A DNA stretch of 5,954 nucleotides, taken from the NCBI GenBank assembly GCA_003222935.1, contig QHXL01000300.1, positions 1 through 5,954 of the forward strand, written 5' to 3'. Source of the stretch: Acidobacteriota bacterium. Its GTDB lineage: Bacteria; Acidobacteriota; Blastocatellia; Pyrinomonadales; Pyrinomonadaceae. The translations under genes and the position numbers were made by a program. The number at the start of each line of letters is the position of its first letter. Position 1 is the stretch's first letter. This document shows positions 1 through 5,776 of this stretch, one piece after another. A model generated the notes under the pieces. The model saw only the letters and a list, made by a program, of their open reading frames with translations. It made no database searches and was not told where the DNA came from.

Positions 1-1
1 T

Positions 2-538
2 ACCGGGTCCATTCATCCTCTCGTTTCCGTTAGTGATCCTGTTGAAGGTGCATCGTCTTTCACCGGTGCGTTTTGGTGTGTCGAGGGAGACACGAAGGCG
101 ATGAGTGCTGCCACGACGATCGTTAAGAAACTGAAGGGCCGGACCTTCACCGTGCCGGCTGCGGCCAAACCTCTCTATCATGCTGCGGCCGTGATGACAT
201 CAGGAAATGTCGTCGCGTTGTTTGATGTCGCTGTCGACATGCTGCATGAATGTGGACTAAGTCGTCGTGAGGCAAAACGAGTATTGCTGCCACTCCTTCA
301 AAGTGCGACACACAATCTAATCGAGCGAACTCCGTCACGCGCGTTGACCGGCACCTTTTCGAGAGGCGATATCGCAACAGTCGAACAACATCTCACCGCT
401 TTATCGAAAAAGGAGCTCACTGAAGCCCGCTCCCTCTATGGATTGCTAGGCAAAAAATCACTGCATCTCGCCGAAGAAAATGGATTAGACAGTGCGATTG
501 CGAAACGAATAAGGAAGCTAATGTCCGATAAACTTTAG
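2..538 (+). CDS. Rossmann-like / DUF2520 protein, C-terminal part (5' end outside window)
   Basis: The reading frame is open from base 2, so the ATG at 101 is an internal methionine and the gene starts upstream of the window. Of the product, 178 residues are visible; the family usually has about 280-300. The first ~50 residues finish a Rossmann-type nucleotide-binding domain and include the family-typical stretch GSIHPLVSVSDP, followed by GAFWCVEGD. From about residue 50 comes the helical DUF2520 domain, with KPLYHAAAVM, then LLPLLQSATHNL, then ALTGTFSRGD. The fold resembles ketopantoate reductase and pyrroline-5-carboxylate reductase, so an NAD(P)-dependent cytoplasmic oxidoreductase is likely, but no substrate is established for this family. 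The gene ends with TAG. A hairpin follows within a few bases and the next gene is 152 bases away, so it probably closes its own transcription unit. The family call is confident; the function is not known. Confidence 0.
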   Translation, partial: TGSIHPLVSVSDPVEGASSFTGAFWCVEGDTKAMSAATTIVKKLKGRTFTVPAAAKPLYHAAAVMTSGNVVALFDVAVDMLHECGLSRREAKRVLLPLLQSATHNLIERTPSRALTGTFSRGDIATVEQHLTALSKKELTEARSLYGLLGKKSLHLAEENGLDSAIAKRIRKLMSDKL

Positions 539-539
539 T

Positions 540-587
540 TTGTCGTGTGATACCAGCTAAGAACCTGGATGGCGAACGTCACGACAA
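540..587 (+). terminator. Inverted repeat just after the DUF2520 gene, possible terminator
   Basis: TTGTCGTG (540-547) pairs perfectly with CACGACAA (580-587). The 32-base loop can itself pair CCAG (553-556) with CTGG (565-568). The stem begins two bases after the stop codon, where a terminator would be expected. No T-run follows, so it is not a classical intrinsic terminator; it may only be an RNA 3'-end stabiliser or a chance structure. Confidence 0.
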
Positions 588-618
588 GACAGACGCATAT
601 CGGACATTAAAAGCCTGC

Positions 619-647
619 TTGCACGTCCTTGATGTCTACAGTTAAAT
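619..647 (+). promoter_or_regulatory. Weak candidate promoter for the malic enzyme gene
   Basis: TTGCAC (619-624) and TTAAAT (642-647) are separated by 17 bases, with 3/6 and 4/6 matches to the sigma-70 consensus. It would give a 5' leader of about 35-40 bases. The match is poor, and the only support is its position in the 152-base gap upstream of an apparently independent gene. Confidence 0.
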
Positions 648-656
648 TCTGAAAAC

Positions 657-675
657 CAAATCCGATCAAATCCGA
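657..675 (+). repeat. Tandem 10-base repeat directly upstream of the malic enzyme start
   Basis: CAAATCCGA occurs at 657-665 and again at 667-675, a period of exactly 10 bases, ending 15 bases before the ATG. Two identical sites one helical turn apart, between a candidate promoter and the start codon, could be a regulator binding site. With only two copies, chance is not excluded. Confidence 0.
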
Positions 676-690
676 ACGACAGTTAGCAAT

Positions 691-2124
691 ATGCAACCTA
701 CTCCTACCGCGAGTTACAGTTTGACGTTACGCGTTAAGCTTTCGTCACGCGCAGGTTCACTTGGTGAATTAACCACCGCGATCGGACGCGCCGGAGGAGA
801 CATCGGTGCGATCGACATCGTTAACGTCGGCAACGACCACATTATTCGCGACCTGACAGTCAGCTCAGCTTCGACACAACACGGCGAGCAGATTATTCAG
901 GCCGTTAAAGATGTAGACGGCGTCGAGCTCATGCATGTATCGGATCCGACATTTCTGATGCACCTGGGTGGGAAGATTGAAGTCGTCTCAAAAGTCCCGT
1001 TGAAGACGCGTGCCGATCTTTCCATGGCCTACACGCCGGGTGTAGCAAGGATTTGCGAAGCCATCAACAAAGATCCCGAGAAGGCATTCACTCTCACAAT
1101 AAAAAAGAACACCGTTGCGGTTGTAACTGACGGCACTGCAGTGCTTGGTCTGGGTGACATTGGTCCAGCGGCTGCGATGCCCGTCATGGAAGGCAAGGCG
1201 ATGCTCTTTAAAGAGTTCGCTGGCATCGACGCGTTTCCGATTTGTTTGAACACAAAAGACCCGGACGAGATCGTTCGTACCGTAAAAGCCATATCACCAG
1301 CCTTCGGCGGGATCAATCTCGAGGATATTTCAGCGCCTCGGTGTTTTGAGATCGAGGAACGTTTAAAGGAAGAACTGAATATCCCGGTTTTTCACGATGA
1401 TCAGCACGGCACCGCCGTGGTTGTCCTGGCTGCGCTGATCAATGCACTCAAGATCGTTGGCAAACAAATGAGTGAGATCAAGGTAGTCGTCAACGGAGTT
1501 GGTGCTGCAGGTGTAGCGTGTTCCAAGATCATAATGGCGGCCGGTGTGCGAAATATCATTGGCTGCGATCAGTCGGGCGCACTCTACCGGGGTCGAAAAG
1601 AGAACATGAACTGGGTGAAAGACTGGTATGCGCAAAACACAAACCCGAATGACGAAAAGGGAACAGTGCGAGACGTAATAAAAGGGGCAGATGTTTTTCT
1701 AGGGTTATCGGTGCCCGGGGTCATCGACGAAAAAGACGTCCAGAACATGGCGGACCAGCCAATTGTTTTTGCGATGGCTAACCCCACTCCTGAGATCATG
1801 CCGGAAGACGCAGCCGCCTATGTCGCGGTGATGGCGACTGGAAGGTCTGACTATGCCAACCAGATCAACAACGTACTTTGTTTCCCTGGGATTTTTCGGG
1901 GCGCACTTGCGTGTCGGGCTTCGCGCATTAACGAAGAGATGAAACTCGCTGCTGCCAATGCCATCGCGGGAATTATCAGCGACTCCGAATTGCATCCGGA
2001 GTACATCGTTCCGTCAGTGTTCGACAAACGTGTTGCTGAAGCGGTCGCTCGTGAGGTGGAAATTGCGGCATATGCTACTGGAGTGGCGAGAAGAGACCGC
2101 GGAGCCGACGGTACTGAAACCTGA
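691..2124 (+). CDS. NAD(P)-dependent malic enzyme with N-terminal ACT domain
   Basis: Malic enzyme oxidatively decarboxylates L-malate to pyruvate and CO2 with reduction of NAD(P)+, using a divalent metal, in the cytoplasm. Residues ~11-85 form an ACT domain (start LRVKLSSRAGSLGELT), a fold that commonly binds small ligands such as amino acids, so allosteric control is likely. Residues ~86-240 are the malic N-domain: AYTPGVA with catalytic Tyr114, EGKAMLFKEF with catalytic Lys169, metal ligands Glu211-Asp212 (NLEDI) and Asp237 (FHDDQHGT). Residues ~241-460 are the NAD-binding domain with GVGAAG at 269-274, ANPTPEI at 363-369 and substrate-contacting Asn394 in NNVLCFPG. Asp293 after the second strand suggests NAD rather than NADP, but this is not decisive. 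All key residues are intact at 477 aa, normal for the ACT-fused bacterial type. The ATG has no clear Shine-Dalgarno. The gene ends TGA-TAA-TAG, three stops in a row. It stands alone, not in an evident operon. Confidence 0.
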   Translation: MQPTPTASYSLTLRVKLSSRAGSLGELTTAIGRAGGDIGAIDIVNVGNDHIIRDLTVSSASTQHGEQIIQAVKDVDGVELMHVSDPTFLMHLGGKIEVVSKVPLKTRADLSMAYTPGVARICEAINKDPEKAFTLTIKKNTVAVVTDGTAVLGLGDIGPAAAMPVMEGKAMLFKEFAGIDAFPICLNTKDPDEIVRTVKAISPAFGGINLEDISAPRCFEIEERLKEELNIPVFHDDQHGTAVVVLAALINALKIVGKQMSEIKVVVNGVGAAGVACSKIIMAAGVRNIIGCDQSGALYRGRKENMNWVKDWYAQNTNPNDEKGTVRDVIKGADVFLGLSVPGVIDEKDVQNMADQPIVFAMANPTPEIMPEDAAAYVAVMATGRSDYANQINNVLCFPGIFRGALACRASRINEEMKLAAANAIAGIISDSELHPEYIVPSVFDKRVAEAVAREVEIAAYATGVARRDRGADGTET

Positions 2125-2134
2125 TAATAGCGCT

Positions 2135-2229
2135 CGGTGCAGTAGCCCGACTGTCAAGGAGGGCTCGGATCGGGATCGAGGTCTCAGTGACGATGGCGAG
2201 CCCTCCTTAACAGTCGGGCTACTGCACCG
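2135..2229. repeat. Head-to-head pair of GTAG-led REP-like palindromes (BIME-like)
   Basis: A 33-base arm at 2135-2167 is repeated in inverted orientation at 2197-2229 with 32/33 identity, around a 29-base spacer. The only difference (2155 versus 2209) lies in the inner loop. Each arm carries GTAG and then its own small hairpin: AGCCC pairs with GGGCT, facing GA/GA can form tandem G-A pairs, CT pairs with AG, and the loop is GTCA in one arm and GTTA in the other. A GTAG foot followed by a short imperfect palindrome, present as two inverted copies in an intergenic gap, matches the known organisation of bacterial REP elements mobilised by RAYT (TnpA-REP) transposases. No RAYT gene is in the window. 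The structure may also end or attenuate transcription from the malic enzyme gene, though no T-run follows. Confidence 0.
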
Positions 2230-2252
2230 CTTGAGGACCACGACGCGAGACC

Positions 2253-2696
2253 ATGCGTAAGCCCACACCGATCGACGTAACTTCAACAGTCATTCGTCAC
2301 AATCCGCAGTTTTCAAGACTCGTTACTATCCCTCTCGATAAAGTCGCTCCGTGGAAACTAGATCAGACCACGGTTGTCGATGGAACAATCAACGGGATCG
2401 ACCTGGGCCGCCGAAGTATGAAACGTTGGGACGAGCGACAATGCTGGTGGATCGATCTTCCTGATCCACTTTGCAAGAAGGTAAAGATAGATGTTGGAGA
2501 CAAGGTTGAACTGAATCTAACGCTCGCATCTGAAGAGCTACCTGAAGAACTCAAAACTCTTTTGAGCAAGAACCAGGGGGCCAAGGCGCGTTGGGAAAAA
2601 CTAACGTCCGCTCAGCAGCGAATGTTGCGAGAAGAGATCTTCGCAGCTAAATCTTCAGAAACTCGGAAACGTCGCGCTGAGAAGGTGCTGTGCTGA
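2253..2696 (+). CDS. DUF1905 / YdeI-OmpD-associated-like protein
   Basis: A 147-residue cytoplasmic-looking protein with no signal peptide or membrane segment. Residues ~9-92 fit a DUF1905 small beta-barrel: FSRLVTIPLDKV, then VVDGTINGIDLGRRSM (the usual GT-NG signature), ending in VGDKVELNLTLA. Residues ~94-147 resemble the helical YdeI/OmdA tail: LPEELKTLLSKN, a helix with WEKLTSAQQRMLREEI, then AAKSSETRKRRAEKVL. The family is annotated as bacteriocin-protection or OmpD-associated on thin evidence; no biochemical function is secure. The tail stops directly after KVLC, so it is at the short end of the family. The ATG at 2253 is the only good start, since an in-frame stop lies at 2232-2234; the region before it has only a weak GCGAGA purine stretch. 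The gene begins 23 bases after the REP pair, so its leader or promoter overlaps or abuts that element. It faces the next gene convergently. Confidence 0.
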   Translation: MRKPTPIDVTSTVIRHNPQFSRLVTIPLDKVAPWKLDQTTVVDGTINGIDLGRRSMKRWDERQCWWIDLPDPLCKKVKIDVGDKVELNLTLASEELPEELKTLLSKNQGAKARWEKLTSAQQRMLREEIFAAKSSETRKRRAEKVLC

Positions 2697-2714
2697 AAGG
2701 TGGTAGTTTGAATT

Positions 2715-2816
2715 TTCTCCGTGTTATCTCTGTGCCCTCTGTGTCTCCGTGGTGAAATCTATCTCAGCACGCACTCAACCACAGAGACACCGAGGACACT
2801 GAGTTATCACAGAGAA
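2715..2816. repeat. Inverted repeat made of CTCNGTG heptads between convergent genes
   Basis: Arms 2715-2753 and 2778-2816 are each 39 bases and complementary at 32/39 positions without gaps, around a 24-base spacer. Each arm contains four copies of the heptad CTCNGTG; in the left arm they start at 2717, 2728, 2737 and 2745, and the right arm carries them on the opposite strand. Similar CTCTGTGTCTCCGTGGT-type sequences are familiar to me as dispersed intergenic repeats in several bacterial phyla, but I cannot confirm that here. It fills most of the 134-base gap between the DUF1905 gene and the convergent 612-residue gene, so it could act as a bidirectional terminator. Neither side has a T-run, so a dispersed repeat is the safer call. 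Confidence 0.
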
Positions 2817-2830
2817 TACTACTTGCAAGA

Positions 2831-4669
2831 CTAAGGTTTTGCTTTTGGTGGCTTTGTAGCCGATGAGGGTTTAGGAGCCGGAGCTAAACAAGGCTCCACT
2901 ACCGCAATTGTCGTCAGTGACCGCAGAGACTTGTCCGTAAAACTCGCCGCCTGGCTCAACGTCCCATCGAAATCCAGTTTGCTCATCTCAGCGAATGCCG
3001 TTTCAGGATTGAAACCCGGCGTTTGAAATGCCGCATAACTTCCAAAAGCCTTTCCTTCAATCTTCATCATTACAAACTGTTGTGAAAAATCCGGCTTCTC
3101 GATGTTGTTGATAACGCGGACCGCACTAGCCAACTCCTCGATGCCGCGAATCGTATCAATCTTTGCATAGAGGTGCGCGAGAGCGAGTAAAGCTCGTGCC
3201 GTAACGATCGACTTGGGCGCCTTCGCTGCGTCTGCGTCGATCGCATTCAGCATTTCTCGAGTCTGGGTCTGGTCCTCATTTTCTTTCAACGCAGCTTCAG
3301 CGATCTTTGTAAACAAGTACACACGCTGGTCTAGTTCCGTGACTCTACTTGCAAGCTTTCGAGCTTCATCGAAATTCTTATCCTTTAGGACTGCCTGTGT
3401 ATGGAAGAAGAAGTACCAGTTAGCCAGCGATTCTCTTACGCCTGCGTCCGATATCTTGTCGATGACACTTACGATGCGTTCGACAGTCTCATCTTTTGAT
3501 GACCCGGTAATCGCAAATGTTAAGTCTCGATCCCGGTCGTCCACATTGGTCAGTTTTTCCGCAGCTTCAACCCTTTCGTCAAAAGACTTCTTCGGTGGAT
3601 TGTCATTTCCAATCGATCCGGTAGCACGTTTTTGCACAGCAGGATTCAGAAGCGCGTAGAGCTTGTCCCTAGTTTGAACCGCTGCGTCGGCGAGGTCGGG
3701 CAAAGTAGCCGCGATCTGTTTTTCCAGGCGCGACAGTGCCATCCACATTTGCGCCTGATCGGACCATCGCTGGTTCGGCACAGTTTCAGCGCTCATCTCG
3801 AGAGCCATCTGACTTCGCGCTAACAACTTCTGCGTAAACATCCGTTGCAGATTGATGGGAGCAGTGAAGCCCTCCGGAATCTGGTTATACGCAGTTGATG
3901 GCATATCGCCAGCTTCGCGAGTGTTTCCGAAAGGATAAGATGAGAGATAGAGAAACTGGTCCATCGGGGTCGAGCCATAAGCGCTGAGGGCTTCAATGTA
4001 GAAAACATCGGCTGCCGCCTGGTTCTGAGCCGCTAACTTGAAAAGGAACCTTGGTAGAGCAATCGTCGCCGCGTAACGTAAGCTCGAGCGCGCGAAGGTT
4101 ATTGCTGTAGCTTCATCGGTCGGCAATATTGTGAACGCAACGCTGAGGATTTTATCCGCTGCCTTTCTGCTGCTCTCGATGCCTGCTGACGTATTCGTGT
4201 CGACGTTATTCAAGTCTTCCTGTGCAATTTGTTCGGTCAACTTCCTCGCAGCCGCGGAATCTCGTTTAGCGTAGGCCGTGATCACTTTGTAACGTTGGTC
4301 CGGCGCTGGAATACGCGCGGCGTATTGACTGGCTGATGTTCGACCCACCACGTCGCCATTCTCTTTGAAGTCCTGGGCGGCAAGATCAAAAGCTTCAATA
4401 AAAGTGGCGCGGGCCTTTTCTTTATCATGCGGCCACAGAACATCTGCTGCGCGAATCAAAACCGCGATACGGGGAATCGTCTTGTCGAAGGTTCTCGACC
4501 CTAAAATTTGTTGGTTAATCGTATCGAGCGTGTTTTGTCGAGTACATAACGAGGATTTTGGAGGCGCGTTCTTTTGCCCGAATGAGGGAGTTGGTTGTGA
4601 GAGAAGTGCAATGGCGAAGAAGAAAGTGAACCGAATAGACGTTCTGAAACGTCCTTTCGTAGCGAGCAC
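2831..4669 (-). CDS. Exported helix-rich (TPR-like) protein of unknown function, 612 aa
   Basis: I do not recognise a named family. The N-terminus is a standard Sec signal: basic residues KGRFRTSIR, a hydrophobic core FTFFFAIALL, and likely cleavage near PSFG-Q (about residue 31). The mature part is long and Ala/Leu-rich, with repeated amphipathic helix pairs such as KARATFIEAFDLAAQDF, FDEARKLASRVTELDQRVYLFTKIAEAAL and TARALLALAHLYAKI, suggesting a TPR-like solenoid. The mature chain has only two cysteines, Cys42 and Cys594, one at each end, and finishes in a Pro/Lys/Ala-rich tail. There is no lipobox and no further membrane segment, so a periplasmic or secreted location is inferred. The start is GTG at 4669: an in-frame stop lies at 4684-4682 and no ATG occurs through the signal peptide. 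No Shine-Dalgarno is evident. It is transcribed alone and divergently from the small exported gene at 5345. Confidence 0.
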   Translation of the reverse strand: MLATKGRFRTSIRFTFFFAIALLSQPTPSFGQKNAPPKSSLCTRQNTLDTINQQILGSRTFDKTIPRIAVLIRAADVLWPHDKEKARATFIEAFDLAAQDFKENGDVVGRTSASQYAARIPAPDQRYKVITAYAKRDSAAARKLTEQIAQEDLNNVDTNTSAGIESSRKAADKILSVAFTILPTDEATAITFARSSLRYAATIALPRFLFKLAAQNQAAADVFYIEALSAYGSTPMDQFLYLSSYPFGNTREAGDMPSTAYNQIPEGFTAPINLQRMFTQKLLARSQMALEMSAETVPNQRWSDQAQMWMALSRLEKQIAATLPDLADAAVQTRDKLYALLNPAVQKRATGSIGNDNPPKKSFDERVEAAEKLTNVDDRDRDLTFAITGSSKDETVERIVSVIDKISDAGVRESLANWYFFFHTQAVLKDKNFDEARKLASRVTELDQRVYLFTKIAEAALKENEDQTQTREMLNAIDADAAKAPKSIVTARALLALAHLYAKIDTIRGIEELASAVRVINNIEKPDFSQQFVMMKIEGKAFGSYAAFQTPGFNPETAFAEMSKLDFDGTLSQAASFTDKSLRSLTTIAVVEPCLAPAPKPSSATKPPKAKP

Positions 4670-4681
4670 GAGCGACGAAGA

Positions 4682-4717
4682 CTAGCGCATTTTGGGAAGT
4701 GCGGCCAAGAGCGCTAG
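4682..4717 (-). promoter_or_regulatory. 7-base inverted repeat close upstream of the exported 612-aa gene
   Basis: CTAGCGC (4682-4688) and GCGCTAG (4711-4717) are perfectly complementary around a 22-base loop. The near arm ends 12 bases before the GTG start and overlaps the in-frame stop that bounds it, exactly where a ribosome site should be. It could be an operator or an RNA hairpin that limits translation; chance is also possible. Confidence 0.
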
Positions 4718-5295
4718 CTAAGAAATTTGAATAGAACAGTTCCTGGATTACCGCTCCGGATCAATGCAGTTTCGCAGGCAAACGGGTCAGAAAACACCGT
4801 TCATAACTGTACCGAAGGGCACCGAGCTTATAGCCTAAACTAACTGACTGAAACTCAGCAGGGAGCGCTCTAGGTTCACCTTCGAGATATTTGTAGACCC
4901 GATTGCCCCCTGCCAACTGCGCTTGAGCTAGAGCGGTACTTTAGACTTGCATTACCTCTCCCCACTTCTACCGATCTAGTTGAGTCCCTTGGAAACCTAA
5001 CTTTTGTTGCTTGCTGAATAAATCGCAGCGCGACGCTTGATCGATATTGACGGCGCGAAGATTCACATCGACGACCGCAACTCTCAATCCGATCATTTGT
5101 GGCGATCGCCTTCACCAGCATTGTTCGAAGTCGAATGTGTTTACTGCTCGCCTCTAGTCGAGCACGCAGAAGAAGGGTTTGCTCGTTGACGGCACAGGCG
5201 TCGTCGTCAAGCGTTGTTGTAATCAGCACGAGCGACAAACGCTGCTGAGACTGTACCAGGTGGAACGCGGGTGAAATGTGTCTAGACTTTCTTAT

Positions 5296-5324
5296 TTGAC
5301 GCATCCCGAACTTACGCCAGTAAT
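5296..5324 (+). promoter_or_regulatory. Candidate sigma-70-type promoter for the small exported gene
   Basis: TTGACG (5296-5301, 5/6 to the -35 consensus) and AGTAAT (5319-5324, 4/6 to the -10) are separated by 17 bases. Transcription would start near 5331, leaving a short leader that still includes the purine-rich GAGTGAGAAAGA before the ATG at 5345, which can serve as a ribosome site. The spacing and position are good; the call rests on sequence match alone. Confidence 0.
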
Positions 5325-5344
5325 GGCAGAGAGTGAGAAAGAAT

Positions 5345-5709
5345 ATGCCAATGAAGAGAAGTTTTGTCTTTAGCGTGATCGCGTTTGCCGTCGTACTGGG
5401 CTTCTCAGCACTCGCTGTGCAGCAGCAAACGACGAAAAGCGTGTCGTTTCGCAGCCAATGCCTTACACGCTGCTGCAGCCCGGCGAGAGCGTATACAAGA
5501 ACGTCGGCTCTGTAGGCACAAATGAATCAATGCCATGTTTCGCGACCGTCAAAGTCTGGGATCCGTCAACAGGGAAACCTGCTGAGAACGTGCGATTAGA
5601 CACCTACTGCCGTATGCAGAATAGTGGCTATGCAGCAGTCTACTTCGAGAATGAAAGCTCGACGCGGCTTGCGGTGTACGGGCTTGTAACTGTCGGGATA
5701 ATCAAATAG
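5345..5709 (+). pseudogene. Small exported protein of unknown function, disrupted by a frameshift
   Basis: Two overlapping frames fit together as one gene. The first, from ATG 5345 (alternatives GTG 5333, ATG 5351), gives a clear signal peptide: basic MPMKR, hydrophobic SFVFSVIAFAVVLGFS, cleavage at ALA-VQQQ. Left in this frame, translation becomes low-quality and stops at 5513-5515. The second frame, starting upstream of its ATG at 5458 and ending TAG at 5709, encodes a plausible secreted domain with YTLLQPGESVYKNVGS, CFATVKVWDPSTG, ENVRLDTYC and a hydrophobic end LAVYGLVTVGIIK. Adding one A to the AAAA run at 5435-5438 joins them into a 121-residue protein reading QQQTTK-KRVVSQPMPYT, with two mature cysteines (about 65 and 89) that could form a disulfide. 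No slippery heptamer suggests programmed shifting, so this is a recent mutation or a sequencing/assembly error. The domain family is not recognised. A terminator follows the stop. Confidence 0.
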
Positions 5710-5729
5710 CACGACTTAAGAATCGGTCC

Positions 5730-5776
5730 GCGGGTCGAGCGTCCTGAAAGAGTTGCCGACCCGCTTTCTCTTATTC
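5730..5776 (+). terminator. Intrinsic terminator after the small exported gene
   Basis: GCGGGTCG (5730-5737) pairs perfectly with CGACCCGC (5757-5764) over a 19-base loop and is followed by TTTCTCTTATT. It lies 20 bases after the stop of the plus-strand gene. Its T-tract overlaps the stop codon of the convergent minus-strand gene. On the minus strand no T-run follows the stem, so it should work mainly rightward. Confidence 0.

Larger units (their letters stand above)
4670..5344. other. Long divergent intergenic region without a convincing gene
   Basis: This 675-base stretch separates two genes for exported proteins that point away from each other, so both their promoters should lie in it. 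A 142-codon frame on the minus strand (5304-4876) is open, but its product is rich in Arg and Ser, has no recognisable domain and lacks a good ribosome site; I do not call it a gene. Another minus-strand frame, 4940-4761, is open for 59 codons and contains ALAQAQLAGGNRVYKYLEGE, which faintly resembles the end of a GGDEF domain. Either could be decayed coding sequence, but this is weak. I see no tRNA, repeat array or mobile-element end. Confidence 0.

Noticed and set aside
101..538. A 145-codon gene beginning at the ATG at 101
   Set aside because: The frame is open to the left edge and the residues before this ATG match the Rossmann part of the same family (GSIHPLVSVSDP), so the ATG is internal.
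1958..2286. Two overlapping open frames, one on each strand, sharing the peptide CSSPTVKEGS
   Set aside because: The shared peptide arises because both frames cross the two arms of the REP palindrome; each also overlaps the end of the malic enzyme gene in another frame.
3213..3659. A 148-codon plus-strand frame opposite the 612-residue gene
   Set aside because: It is Ser/Ala-rich low-quality sequence complementary to a well-supported coding frame, a typical antisense shadow.
4665..5236. A 12-base direct repeat AGCACGAGCGAC near 4665 and near 5225
   Set aside because: It is short, low in information and has no flanking structure or target-site features; chance is sufficient.
4876..5304. A 142-residue minus-strand protein
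   Set aside because: The Arg/Ser-rich composition, the lack of any recognisable domain and the lack of a good ribosome site make it more likely a chance open frame. It is kept only as part of a low-confidence finding.
5426..5440. Programmed -1 frameshift site in the small exported gene
   Set aside because: The AAAA run does not form an X-XXY-YYZ slippery heptamer in the incoming frame, and I see no strong downstream stem, so an indel is the simpler explanation.
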